The notes under the pieces are model-generated. The model did not search any database. It had not been told where the DNA came from and saw only the letters and a program-made list of their open reading frames with translations. Below, in pieces: positions 1 through 11,884 of a DNA stretch of 64,000 bases. Position numbers and translations under genes: made by a program. The stretch is from Glycocaulis sp050485565. GTDB taxonomy: Bacteria; Pseudomonadota; Alphaproteobacteria; Caulobacterales; Maricaulaceae. Location of the stretch: contig NZ_JBJHBQ010000004.1 in assembly GCF_050485565.1 (NCBI RefSeq), positions 124,001 through 188,000 on the forward strand, given 5' to 3'. Numbering within the stretch: position 1 is the first letter of the stretch; the number at the start of each line of letters is the position of its first letter.

Positions 1-17
1 TGAAGGTTCCGAATAGA

Positions 18-2561
<2,544 letters not shown>

Positions 2562-2612
2562 CGCTCCCAGAATAGGGTTGCAGGCCGGTAAACGTCCAGC
2601 GCCTCTAAGGTA

Positions 2613-3167
2613 TTATTCGGCGGCCTGGCTGGCCGCGCTTCCCGCCTCGCCCGGCTTCGCCCGGACCGTGCGCACGGTCTCTGACATCTGGCGGGCAAGC
2701 CCCACCAGTTCGGGCCCGCATTCAGGATTGTCGGCAACGGCGCGCGCCACCGCTTCAGCCAGTGCCAGAAGGCGCGGGGCCTGCGCGATCAGGCGCGCTT
2801 GCGTCTCGATGCGGTGCGGGTCGCGGTCATATTCGGCGCCCGGCGTACGCCAGCCGCCCCAGTTCTGCTGGTCGGTGACGACCACCGGATAGGTGCCGGG
2901 GAAGGGGTGGTGGGCGCATTCTTCGGGCGTCTGCCATTTATTGGCCGCGCGCAGTACACGCCAGTTATTGCCCGTGTTTTCGCCGCCGCCATCTTCAACC
3001 GCCAGCTCGTGCGCCTGGAAATCGCGCCCCAGCCCGCAATCGTAGAAGACCTTTACCGGCTCCTCGACATCGCGGACCCATTGCGGCTTGACCTTCTCCA
3101 CCAGCGCCCATGTGCCGACCGGATGGACGAACACGCGCTGGTGCTTGTGAAAGACGGCCTTGGCCAT
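2613..3167 (-). CDS. conserved hypothetical protein, Trp-rich
   Basis: A soluble protein of 184 aa with no signal peptide or TM segment and no domain I can name. It is rich in Trp and His in its first 130 residues (for example VHPVGTWALVEKVKPQW) and has a helical Ala/Arg-rich C-terminus. The start at 3167 (MAKAVFHKHQ) is preferred over one 15 codons upstream because GGAG lies 6 nt before it. It sits just upstream of the PleC-like kinase gene on the same strand with a gap of about 50 nt, so co-transcription is plausible. Function unknown. Confidence 0.7.
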   Translation of the reverse strand: MAKAVFHKHQRVFVHPVGTWALVEKVKPQWVRDVEEPVKVFYDCGLGRDFQAHELAVEDGGGENTGNNWRVLRAANKWQTPEECAHHPFPGTYPVVVTDQQNWGGWRTPGAEYDRDPHRIETQARLIAQAPRLLALAEAVARAVADNPECGPELVGLARQMSETVRTVRAKPGEAGSAASQAAE

Positions 3168-3254
3168 GACAGGCTCCGCTGTTTCTCGCCGGAGAGGCGA
3201 AATCACGGACACATTACGCCAGCCGGTTTAGAGCGGCGTTAAAGAGCGTGGTTA

Positions 3255-3288
3255 ACGCGCCGTTTGCACGTCTGTGCAAACGGCGCGT
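3255..3288. promoter_or_regulatory. perfect 15-bp inverted repeat (operator or terminator)
   Basis: Arms ACGCGCCGTTTGCAC and its exact complement are separated by GTCT. It lies 10 nt beyond the stop of the DUF4349 lipoprotein gene and about 90 nt upstream of the start at 3167. No T-run follows on either strand, so it may be an operator as easily as a terminator. Confidence 0.6.
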
Positions 3289-3298
3289 CAGGACCGGA

Positions 3299-4225
3299 CT
3301 ATGATGGCTTGGCTACAGCCTTCTTGCGCTTGCGCCGCACCAGCAGCCAGCGAATGAGGAAGACCGCCGGTATCAGAAGGATCAGCCAGGGCAGGATCAC
3401 GGCTATGAACACGATCACCGCTGCCACGCCTTCAGAGAGCGTGTCTGTGAAGTCTTCCAGCGCCTGCATGATCGGGTTGAAGCGCACCGGCGAGGTCTGG
3501 CTGATAATCGGGTGGTAGTGCAGCGTCAGGCGCGATGTCTCGACGCGTGTACGCAGCGCCGCGATGACGCTGGCGCGGCTGTCGATATCGGCCTGCACGC
3601 GGGCCAGCTCCCGCTCCACGGCCAGAATATCGCTCATCGGGCCGTCAGCGGTTTCCAGCAGGCCCTGCAGCCGGTCACGCAGCGCGGTCTGGGCGGCCAG
3701 ACGGGCCTCTCCATCCACGATCTGCGTGGTGAGATCCTCTACCGAGGTGTTCTCGCTCTGGATATTGCCGCCAGCCTCGCTGACTTCCTCGCCAAGCCCG
3801 GCGCGGAAGTTTGCGATCCAGTCGGGCCGGGCGCGGATTTCCAGTGAGCCGGACGGGCGCTCGCCATCAGGATCATTGATGGAGGCGTTGATAACGCGGC
3901 ACACATTACCACCGGCGGCGGTGCAGGCGTCCTGATGGGCGGTATGCAGACCGGCAAGCTGGGCGGCAGGCACGCGCAGCCCATAGGTGTGGCGATAGGC
4001 CAGCAGGGCGGCTTCTTCTGCTGCCTGTCCGCCCGATGCCGGGGGTGGAGGCGGAGCGGGGCTGGCGGCTCTCGAGGCGAGGCCCATCTCGTGCATCTGC
4101 GCAGGCGGCGCAGATTCGACAACCGCATCACGGCCGTCGCGATAGCCAGCCTCCTGCCCTGCGTCTCCGCAGCCAGCCAGCAACAGCGCGGCCAGCCAGC
4201 CTGTAGCGATCAGGCGTGTGGTCAT
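3299..4225 (-). CDS. DUF4349-domain lipoprotein
   Basis: A probable envelope lipoprotein of 308 aa. The N-terminus is a lipoprotein signal with lipobox LLAGC (Cys at about 19), followed by a Pro/Ala-rich linker. The central region (about 90-240) contains SLEIRARPDWI, a coiled-coil stretch and SRLTLHYHP, typical of DUF4349 (PF14257). One or two hydrophobic segments (about 262-292) and a basic tail RRKRKK end the protein, giving a periplasmic domain anchored in the inner membrane. GGAGG lies 7 nt before the ATG. DUF4349 proteins have no firmly known role. Confidence 0.8.
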   Translation of the reverse strand: MTTRLIATGWLAALLLAGCGDAGQEAGYRDGRDAVVESAPPAQMHEMGLASRAASPAPPPPPASGGQAAEEAALLAYRHTYGLRVPAAQLAGLHTAHQDACTAAGGNVCRVINASINDPDGERPSGSLEIRARPDWIANFRAGLGEEVSEAGGNIQSENTSVEDLTTQIVDGEARLAAQTALRDRLQGLLETADGPMSDILAVERELARVQADIDSRASVIAALRTRVETSRLTLHYHPIISQTSPVRFNPIMQALEDFTDTLSEGVAAVIVFIAVILPWLILLIPAVFLIRWLLVRRKRKKAVAKPS

Positions 4226-4330
4226 GAGTCTGTCCTCCCCTTTGCCACCGCTTTGCGGCAGATCCGGAGCGGAGTGTGCGCCATGAAATGTGGCAGGGGC
4301 AAGACGGGCCTCCCCGCCTTGCCGGCAATG

Positions 4331-4597
4331 TCAGACCAGCTCGCCGCTCTGCCTCTGGCGTTCCAGCGCCAGCGCTCCCTTGATGAGGATCACGGTCAGG
4401 ACAAGCGCGCCCATACCGGCGAGGACTTCACCGATCTCGATGGCCAGCATGGGCAGGTGCAGGGTCATGCCCAGCGCCCAGATCACGGCAGCGACGGTCA
4501 GAAAGCCGGTGACAGAGATGAAGAGCGAGCCGGTTACAGCGGCGATGATGGCATACACGGTTAGCCGCGCCGGTGACGCGGCGGTCTCGGTGGTCAT
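4331..4597 (-). CDS. small membrane protein, two or three TM segments
   Basis: An 88-aa hydrophobic protein with helices at about 12-35, 37-52 and 57-75, and short polar ends. GGAG lies 7 nt before the ATG. It is about 100 nt upstream of the DUF4349 gene on the same strand, so the two may be co-transcribed. No named family recognised. Confidence 0.6.
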   Translation of the reverse strand: MTTETAASPARLTVYAIIAAVTGSLFISVTGFLTVAAVIWALGMTLHLPMLAIEIGEVLAGMGALVLTVILIKGALALERQRQSGELV

Positions 4598-4804
4598 GGG
4601 AAACTCCAGACAAAAGAACGCTCAAAAAATGGTGCGCGCGGGCCGCAAGGGGTGTCCGCCGCGCAAGCCGATATTTGGCGATGAAAGGGCGTCTGGAAAA
4701 GAGGGCATGTGCGCAACTGCCATGGGGCAGGGAATCGGGTAGAAGTTGAGGATTGAAGCGGCTCGTGACGGCGCAGCCCGCCCCGGCAGGAAAAGGTTGA
4801 AACA

Positions 4805-5098
4805 ATGAGTGATGCACCGCTTGGCTCGAAGGCAAATCCCTCGCAGTTCGACTGCCTGCCCGATCTGGCAGAGGATGAGCCCTATTTCGTGATCCGCGCC
4901 CATGACCCGCTATCAAATGCGCTGGTCGAGCTGCACGCCTATATCGGGGCCGGTCAGGCGGGCGCCGCCCACAACAAGCTGGCTGAAATCATGGCGCTGA
5001 CCTCGGAGCGTCCGCCGCGCCCGTCCGGCTCGCCCAAATACCGGGAAACCTTTGCCATTTCCGGCGCGATGGAGCACTGGCGCCGCGACAATGCCTGA
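4805..5098 (+). CDS. hypothetical 97-aa soluble protein
   Basis: A short soluble protein without a signal peptide. A GGAAAAGG ribosome-binding site precedes the ATG. The middle is helical (NALVELHAYIGAGQAGAAHNK) and the tail is basic and polar. It ends about 80 nt before fliQ, and the paired TTAA element lies between them, so fliQ probably has its own promoter. Unrecognised; codon use fits the neighbours. Confidence 0.6.
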   Translation: MSDAPLGSKANPSQFDCLPDLAEDEPYFVIRAHDPLSNALVELHAYIGAGQAGAAHNKLAEIMALTSERPPRPSGSPKYRETFAISGAMEHWRRDNA

Positions 5099-5115
5099 CA
5101 AGGGGTAAACGATAT

Positions 5116-5129
5116 TTAACCTTTCTTAA
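5116..5129. promoter_or_regulatory. paired TTAA element upstream of fliQ (CtrA-like, N6)
   Basis: The sequence reads TTAACCTTTCTTAA, two TTAA half-sites 6 nt apart, about 53 nt before the fliQ ATG. The canonical CtrA box is TTAA-N7-TTAA, so this is one base short. The Caulobacter fliQ promoter is a known CtrA target, which supports the location. Confidence 0.45.
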
Positions 5130-5181
5130 CCGGCGCACTGGCGTCTGGAAGACTGGAAACCTCCAGCTGGAGCCTGACAGA

Positions 5182-5445
5182 ATGACGGGCGCGGAAGTAC
5201 TCGATGTCGGCCGTGAGGCCATCTGGACCATGCTGGCCATGGCCGCGCCCATTATGATTGTGGGGCTGAGCGTTGGCATCATAATCGCGCTCTTTCAGGC
5301 ACTTACCCAGGTCCAGGAGATGACGCTGGTCTTCGTGCCGAAGATATTCGCGATCTTTCTGGCACTGGTTGTCTTCCTGCCGCTGATGGGCGCGGTGCTT
5401 GGCGCATTCATGACCAATATCGCGGACAGAATCGCGGCAGGCTGA
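5182..5445 (+). CDS. fliQ: flagellar export apparatus protein FliQ
   Basis: An inner-membrane component of the flagellar type III export gate, of 87 aa, the usual FliQ length. Two long TM helices (about 13-37 and 50-75) flank the conserved QALTQVQEMTL loop with the FVPKI motif after it. It opens the gene order fliQ-fliR-flhB, with only 8 nt between fliQ and fliR, so it is very likely the first gene of an export-gate operon. A possible CtrA-type element lies upstream. Confidence 0.95.
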   Translation: MTGAEVLDVGREAIWTMLAMAAPIMIVGLSVGIIIALFQALTQVQEMTLVFVPKIFAIFLALVVFLPLMGAVLGAFMTNIADRIAAG

Positions 5446-5453
5446 ACGCTGCC

Positions 5454-6212
5454 ATGGTCATCAGCTTCGATCTTCCTGCCATCGTCTTTGCCGCCGCGCT
5501 GGTGTTTGCCCGCATGGGGGCGATCCTCATGCTGCTGCCGGGCTTTGCCGAGCCGGGCATTCCGATCCGCATCAGGCTGTCGTTTGCACTCGCCTTCTCC
5601 TTTGCCATCGGGCCGGTGGTGGCACCGATGCTGCCCGTCCAGCCTGAAACCCTTGCCGGGCTGGCCGGTTATGTGACGGGCGAGGTGATTATCGGCCTGA
5701 TGATCGGCGGCGCTGCGCGCATGCTGCTGGCTTCAGCGTCCGTGGCCGGACAGGTCATCGGCTATCAGAGCGGGCTGGCCATGGCGCAGGCGTTTGACCC
5801 GGCGCAGGGGCAGACCGGAGCGCTGCCCGCCACCTTCCTGAACCTGCTCTTCATCGTGCTGCTCTTCACCACCAATCTGCACCATCTGCTCCTGCAGGCC
5901 GCGGCGGGCTCCTACATGATGATGCCGCCCGGCCAGGCGCCGATGTGGGGCGATGCGGCCCAGTGGGCGGTGGATATCTTCATCAGCGCCTTCAATATCG
6001 GCATCCAGCTGGCTGCACCGCTGGTCCTGTTCGGCCTGGTCTTCTATCTGGGGCTGGGTGTGCTGTCGCGCATGATGCCGCAGGTGCAGATCTTCTTCGT
6101 GGCGATGCCGATGAACATCCTTGTCGGCTTCACCATTTTCTCGCTCGCGCTCGGCACGATGGCCATGGTCTGGCTGGACCGTGTCGAAGCCTTCACCGCA
6201 ACGCTGATGTGA
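5454..6212 (+). CDS. fliR: flagellar export apparatus protein FliR
   Basis: A polytopic inner-membrane export-gate protein of 252 aa with about six TM helices, close to the FliR norm. Recognisable features are the N-terminal FARMGAILMLLPGF, the central GYQSGLAMAQAFDP segment and the C-terminal QVQIFFVAMPMNILVGF. It assembles with FliP and FliQ into the helical export pore. It starts 8 nt after fliQ and ends 7 nt before flhB. Confidence 0.95.
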   Translation: MVISFDLPAIVFAAALVFARMGAILMLLPGFAEPGIPIRIRLSFALAFSFAIGPVVAPMLPVQPETLAGLAGYVTGEVIIGLMIGGAARMLLASASVAGQVIGYQSGLAMAQAFDPAQGQTGALPATFLNLLFIVLLFTTNLHHLLLQAAAGSYMMMPPGQAPMWGDAAQWAVDIFISAFNIGIQLAAPLVLFGLVFYLGLGVLSRMMPQVQIFFVAMPMNILVGFTIFSLALGTMAMVWLDRVEAFTATLM

Positions 6213-6219
6213 GGATCAC

Positions 6220-7287
6220 ATGGCAGAAGGTGAAGACAAGAGCGAAAAGACCGAGCCGCCAAGCCAGCGAAAGCTGGACAAGGCGCGCGAGAAGGGCGAC
6301 GTCCCCAAATCGCAGGAGATACCGGCCTGGTTCATCCTGGCGGCAGGGCTGGGCGTGCTGGCGGCGTTCGGGCCATCCATGGGCGGCGGGCTGGTGCGCG
6401 AACTGTCGGTATTTCTCGCCAAGCCGCACGAAATGTCGCTCGACAATACCGGCGCGCTGGCGCTGACCGCTGCCGCCATCATGAAGGTGATGCTGGTCAT
6501 GGGGCTGGCATTTGGCGCGATAGTCGCCGCTGCGCTGGCCGGTCATTTCGTCCAGCACGGGCTGATCTTCACCACATCCAAGCTGGAACCCAAGCTGAAC
6601 AAGCTGAACCCGGTCGAGGGCGTGAAGCGCATTCTGGGGCCGCAAGGCTGGGTCAATTTCGCCAAGGGCCTTGCCAAGATGACGCTGGTGGCCATCGCCA
6701 TCACCATCGTCCTGTGGCCGCGCCAGTCTTTGCTGGCGGGCCTGCCAGCAGTTGCGCCGAGCCAGATTCTGGTCCTGTTTCGCGAGATCGCCATCCAGCT
6801 CATGCTGGCCGCGCTCGCCGTGTTCGCGATCATTGCGCTGGCCGACTACATCTTCCAGCGCCAGCAATTCTATAACCGCAACAAGATGAGCCGCCGGGAA
6901 ATCCGCGACGAGTTCAAGGAGTCCGAAGGCGATCCCATGGTGCGCGCGCGCCTGCGCCAGATCCGTCAGGAGCGGGCGAGAAAGCGCATGATGGCCGCGG
7001 TGCCGGAGGCCGCTGTCATCATCACCAACCCGACCCACTACGCCGTCGCGCTGAAATACCAGCAGGGCATTACTCCCGCCCCCATATGCGTGGCCAAGGG
7101 CGTGGAGGCGGTGGCCCTGAAAATCCGCGAGATCGCCGAGGAGCACGGCGTGCCAATCGTCGAAGATCCGCCGCTGGCGCGCGCCCTGCACGCCAGCGTC
7201 GATCTCGACGAGGTGATCCCGCCAGAGCACTTCGCCGCCGTCGCCAAGGTGATTGGCTATGTGCTCTCATTGAAGAAGCGGCGCTAG
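6220..7287 (+). CDS. flhB: flagellar export switch protein FlhB
   Basis: The export-gate switch that changes substrate specificity from rod/hook to filament proteins. The 355-aa protein has a charged N-terminus (EDKSEKTEPPSQRKLDKAREKG), four TM helices (about 28-215) and a cytoplasmic domain containing the autocleavage motif NPTH at 270-273. The ATG follows GAGGATCAC, 7 nt after the fliR stop. The full cleavage site suggests a functional protein. Confidence 0.95.
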   Translation: MAEGEDKSEKTEPPSQRKLDKAREKGDVPKSQEIPAWFILAAGLGVLAAFGPSMGGGLVRELSVFLAKPHEMSLDNTGALALTAAAIMKVMLVMGLAFGAIVAAALAGHFVQHGLIFTTSKLEPKLNKLNPVEGVKRILGPQGWVNFAKGLAKMTLVAIAITIVLWPRQSLLAGLPAVAPSQILVLFREIAIQLMLAALAVFAIIALADYIFQRQQFYNRNKMSRREIRDEFKESEGDPMVRARLRQIRQERARKRMMAAVPEAAVIITNPTHYAVALKYQQGITPAPICVAKGVEAVALKIREIAEEHGVPIVEDPPLARALHASVDLDEVIPPEHFAAVAKVIGYVLSLKKRR

Positions 7288-7292
7288 AAACG

Positions 7293-7775
7293 TCACCACC
7301 TGCCGGGCTGGAGCATGGAGGTGTCTTCCGAAGCATTTGCTGCGGTGTAGCTCACCATTTCGTACTCGATCCCGTCCCAGTCCTCGAAATAGAAGCGCTT
7401 ACCCGGCTCGTAATCGGCGTGGGCATACGGTTTCAGGCCGTATGCCTTTACCCGGTCTTCGGCGGCGGCAAGGTCACGCACTTCCACGCCCAGATGATTG
7501 AGGGGCCGGCTTTTCGGCCAGACTTGCGCCTTTGCTGGCGGGCGGGGCGGGTATAGCGCCACATAGCTGTGTTCACTGCCCACATGCAGGCCGATACGCC
7601 CGTCCGGTTCCAGCCCGCGCCAGCGTTCATGCCAGCCGAACACGGCCTGCATCATCGCGCTGGTGCGCTCAGGGTCGGAGACGGTGAGATTGATATGTTC
7701 AACGCGAGCGGTATCCGCGCTTGCATCGATGGTGGCGCGGCGGTCAGCGAGCAGAAGCTGGTGCAGGGGACTCAT
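7293..7775 (-). CDS. VOC-family (glyoxalase/dioxygenase-like) protein
   Basis: A 160-aa protein with a vicinal-oxygen-chelate fold: RVEHINLTVSDPERT opens the first babbab module with a metal-ligand histidine, and LNHLGVEVRDL with a late VEYEMV-type segment (IEYEMV) supplies the second. The start at 7775 (MSPLHQL) is chosen because AAGGA lies 6-7 nt before it; a start 15 codons upstream is possible. It is convergent with flhB and divergent from cckA. Substrate cannot be predicted. Confidence 0.75.
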   Translation of the reverse strand: MSPLHQLLLADRRATIDASADTARVEHINLTVSDPERTSAMMQAVFGWHERWRGLEPDGRIGLHVGSEHSYVALYPPRPPAKAQVWPKSRPLNHLGVEVRDLAAAEDRVKAYGLKPYAHADYEPGKRFYFEDWDGIEYEMVSYTAANASEDTSMLQPGRW

Positions 7776-7978
7776 GGGTGATCCTTCTTTCTCCAGAGAT
7801 TGCCGGATAAAACGGATCACCTGTCTGCAACCTCAACCAAGGTTTAGATCAAGCGTTTTTGCGCGAGTGATGCAGTGCATGGGTAATGGCAGAAGTTTTC
7901 GTCAGGGGGCGGAAAACTGGTTAACCTGAATCGGTGAAACAATCGGCCGAATCGCTTTTCCCCGCACGGAGTGCCGTG

Positions 7979-10561
7979 ATGACTGACGCCCCCGCCCGTA
8001 CTGAGAAGCCTGCCAAGGCGAAGACGAAAGCTGACCGGGCCGCAAGCGAGCCGGTATCGGTGCGTGAGGCATCCCTTCCCAAAGAGCGTCAGAGCCGGAT
8101 CGCATTGCTGGCGCGCACCGTGTTCTGGATTTCCGGCCTTCTGGCGCTTGGCGCGGCCGGGTTCTCACTCATCGCGGCATCAACGGCGGGCTGGCACGGA
8201 TTTGTATTGCTGTCGGGCATCGCGTTCGTCGCCTTCATCTTGATGTTCGCGCTGGCCGCTGGCGAGAGCGCGGCGCGCTCACTGCGTATCGAGCCTGCTG
8301 TCCGGCCAAAGGCCGACGCGCTGGTCAGCGCCGCCATCGATGCGGCGGGCGAGCCCATACTCGTCACCGATGCGCGGGGCAGAGCGGCCTGGGCCAATGG
8401 TGCCTATCGCAAGCTGGCCAAGACCGTGATGCCGCTGACGGCAGGCATCGCCCTGCCTGCGCCGGACCGCTTGTGGCCGGGCAGTTCGGGCGGCGCGCTC
8501 TACCGGCTGTCGCGTGCGGCGGCGTCAGGTGAATCGGCCCGTGAGACCCTGGCGGCGCTGGGCGAGAGCGGCGGCGGCGTTTACAGCGTTTCGATTGATC
8601 CGGTACCCGGCGGCGGCGCGTTGTGGCGCTTTACGCAGAGCCGCGCTGACGAGGCGCTGGAAACCGAGCCCGGCACCCCGGACTGGGCCGAGCACGCGCC
8701 GGTTGGCCTGTTCATGGCCGATGGCGAGGGCCGCGTGCTGGCCGCCAATGCCACCTTGCGCGCATGGCTGGACGCGCCCGAAGGGCAGGCATTGAAGGTG
8801 AAAGACTTTCTGGCCGGAGACATGGCGAAGGGCTTTCTCAAAACGCGTAGCGAGAAGGGCGTCGTACGCCTGGATGCGCGTCTGCTGGCCCGTGAGGGCG
8901 TGGAAAGCCCTGTCACGCTGGCGGTTGAATGGGATGAGGGGCGTCCGGCAAGGGCGCGCGCGGTCGTTTACGGGCTGACCGCCGCCGGTACACCGCCGGG
9001 CGTAGCCCAGATGATCGCCCAACATACGGGCGGGCGGACGGGCCGCACCTTTGACGACATGTTTGCAAGCGCGCCGTTCGGCGTGGCGCGTCTTGATGGC
9101 GCAGACCCCACCAGCTCGATCATCGAGGATGCCAATCCCGCTCTGGTTCAGCTGTCGGGCGGGGCGGCCCTGCCGGGCGTGGCGTTTGAAGCCCTGTTCG
9201 ACTGGAGCCATGGCGACAGCGCAGACATAGCCTTTGCCACCGCCATGTCCGGCCGGAGCGAGCCTGTGGCGCTCAAGTTGAATTCATCAGACGGCATGCG
9301 CGACGTGCACCTCTTCCTCTCACCGGCCCGGTCGGGCAAGCGCGCGGCCTATGTGGTCGACATCACGGCGCTGCGTGAGCTGGAAGGCCAGTATGCGCAG
9401 GCGCAGAAACTCAAAGCCGTCGGCGAGCTGGTGGCGCGCGTGGCGCATGACTTCAACAATTTCCTGACCGCCATCCGGCTTAATACCGACAATCTCCTGC
9501 TGCGCCATCCTGTGGGCGATCCGACCTATCCTGACCTGCAGAACATCAACGGTGTGGTGTTGCAGGCCGCCGGGCGGATCAAGCATCTGCTCGCCTTTGC
9601 CCGCAAGCAGACGCTGCGCGTGGAAACCGTCGATCTGACCGAAACGCTGGCCGATACGGTGCATCTGGTGCGCCAGAGCGTGGAAGAGTGGATGCGCGTG
9701 GAAATCCGCCATGGCCGTGATGTGCCGCTGGTGCGCATCGACAAGGACGAGCTGGCCAACGCGCTGATGAATCTGGCCACCAATGCGCGCGATGCGATGG
9801 CGTCCAAGGGGCGTGGCACGCTGACCATCTCTACCGAAGCGGTGGACGCCGGCGCTGTGCGTGCGGCCGGTGCGCCTGATGCCAAGGAAGGGCCGTGGGC
9901 CGCCATTCATGTCACCGATGAAGGCTCTGGCATGGATGAAGACACGCTGGCGAAAATTTTCGAGCCCTTCTTCACCACCAAGGAGCCGGGCAAGGGAACG
10001 GGGCTGGGCCTTGCCACCGTTTACGGCATCGTCAAGCAGTCCGGCGGCTTCCTGTTCGCGCGTTCAAAGCCCGGCGATGGTACGACGTTCTCCATCTATC
10101 TGCCCGGCCACACGCCCGACGCCGAGGAAATCGCCAAGAGCGAAGCGCGCAAGGCCGAAGTGCCCGTGCAGCGTAAACCCGCAGACCTCGCCGGGCGCGG
10201 GCGCATCCTGCTGGTAGAGGACGAAGCGCCGGTACGCACCATTACGGCCGCAACGCTGAAAAAGCGCGGCTATGAGGTGGAGCAGGCCGAAGACGGCGAA
10301 GAAGCCCTCGCGATTCTCGAAGAGCGTCCGGGCGGGTTTGACCTCATCATCTCCGACGTGGTGATGCCGGGGCTGGACGGTCCGGGGCTGCTCAAGGCGG
10401 CTGCCCAGTATCTCGGCAATGCGCGCGTGATCTTCATTTCGGGTTATGCCGAGGAACATTTCTCCCACACCCTGTCTGCGGACCTCGATATCTCCTTCCT
10501 GCCAAAGCCCTTCAGCCTAGAGGCGCTGGCCCAGCGCGTGAAGGACGAGCTGGGGCGCTAG
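7979..10561 (+). CDS. cckA: hybrid histidine kinase/phosphatase CckA
   Basis: The cell-cycle hybrid kinase that feeds phosphate through ChpT to CtrA. Two TM helices (about 42-62 and 68-90) are followed by PAS-like sensor regions. The HisKA H-box VARVAHDFNNFLTA has its histidine at 490, and the HATPase domain has DEGSGMDEDTL and GKGTGLGLATVYG. A C-terminal receiver has the phospho-acceptor aspartate at 793 (ISDVVMPGLDG) and a PKPFSLEAL lysine motif. The H-box LLLRHP region and C-terminal receiver are CckA hallmarks. The ATG at 7979 has GGAG 7 nt before it; a GTG at 7934 would add 15 residues. Its position between flagellar export genes and recA agrees with alphaproteobacterial synteny. Confidence 0.93.
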   Translation: MTDAPARTEKPAKAKTKADRAASEPVSVREASLPKERQSRIALLARTVFWISGLLALGAAGFSLIAASTAGWHGFVLLSGIAFVAFILMFALAAGESAARSLRIEPAVRPKADALVSAAIDAAGEPILVTDARGRAAWANGAYRKLAKTVMPLTAGIALPAPDRLWPGSSGGALYRLSRAAASGESARETLAALGESGGGVYSVSIDPVPGGGALWRFTQSRADEALETEPGTPDWAEHAPVGLFMADGEGRVLAANATLRAWLDAPEGQALKVKDFLAGDMAKGFLKTRSEKGVVRLDARLLAREGVESPVTLAVEWDEGRPARARAVVYGLTAAGTPPGVAQMIAQHTGGRTGRTFDDMFASAPFGVARLDGADPTSSIIEDANPALVQLSGGAALPGVAFEALFDWSHGDSADIAFATAMSGRSEPVALKLNSSDGMRDVHLFLSPARSGKRAAYVVDITALRELEGQYAQAQKLKAVGELVARVAHDFNNFLTAIRLNTDNLLLRHPVGDPTYPDLQNINGVVLQAAGRIKHLLAFARKQTLRVETVDLTETLADTVHLVRQSVEEWMRVEIRHGRDVPLVRIDKDELANALMNLATNARDAMASKGRGTLTISTEAVDAGAVRAAGAPDAKEGPWAAIHVTDEGSGMDEDTLAKIFEPFFTTKEPGKGTGLGLATVYGIVKQSGGFLFARSKPGDGTTFSIYLPGHTPDAEEIAKSEARKAEVPVQRKPADLAGRGRILLVEDEAPVRTITAATLKKRGYEVEQAEDGEEALAILEERPGGFDLIISDVVMPGLDGPGLLKAAAQYLGNARVIFISGYAEEHFSHTLSADLDISFLPKPFSLEALAQRVKDELGR

Positions 10562-10583
10562 GGCGCGTTCGCCGCGCATAAAT

Positions 10584-10598
10584 GTTCCGCTTGTGTTC
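10584..10598 (+). promoter_or_regulatory. LexA box upstream of recA
   Basis: GTTC, 7 nt, GTTC is the direct-repeat operator of alphaproteobacterial LexA. It lies about 80 nt before the recA ATG. Its downstream half also forms GTTC-TGT-GAAC (10595-10605), a small dyad. Confidence 0.85.
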
Positions 10599-10679
10599 TG
10601 TGAACAAATCCGGTACAGATTCCCTCAACGCAGCGCAATTGCCGATCCGGGCGATGCGTGAAATAAGGGAACCGAACCG

Positions 10680-11768
<1,089 letters not shown>

Positions 11769-11805
11769 GGCTTCTTCGCAGTTCTGAACCGCATTGCATT
11801 GCAGC

Positions 11806-11830
11806 GGGCGCTTGGCTAAGCCGGGCGCCC
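11806..11830. terminator. hairpin between recA and alaS
   Basis: GGGCGC and GGC pair with GCC and GCGCCC around a TAA loop, with TT and GG bulges. It lies about 40 nt after the recA stop, but no T-run follows, so it may be a factor-independent terminator of weak type or only an attenuating stem. Confidence 0.4.
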
Positions 11831-11884
11831 GTTCGTATATGTGCGCAACGGTAAGTGAAATTTTGCAGATGAGCGGAGACTGCC

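Noticed and set aside
3239..3255. TTAA pair upstream of the Trp-rich hypothetical gene
   Set aside because: Half-sites are 9 nt apart, which does not fit CtrA spacing.
6193..7230. 345-aa open frame antisense to flhB
   Set aside because: Low-complexity His/Gln/Arg-rich shadow frame; flhB motifs are intact on the other strand.
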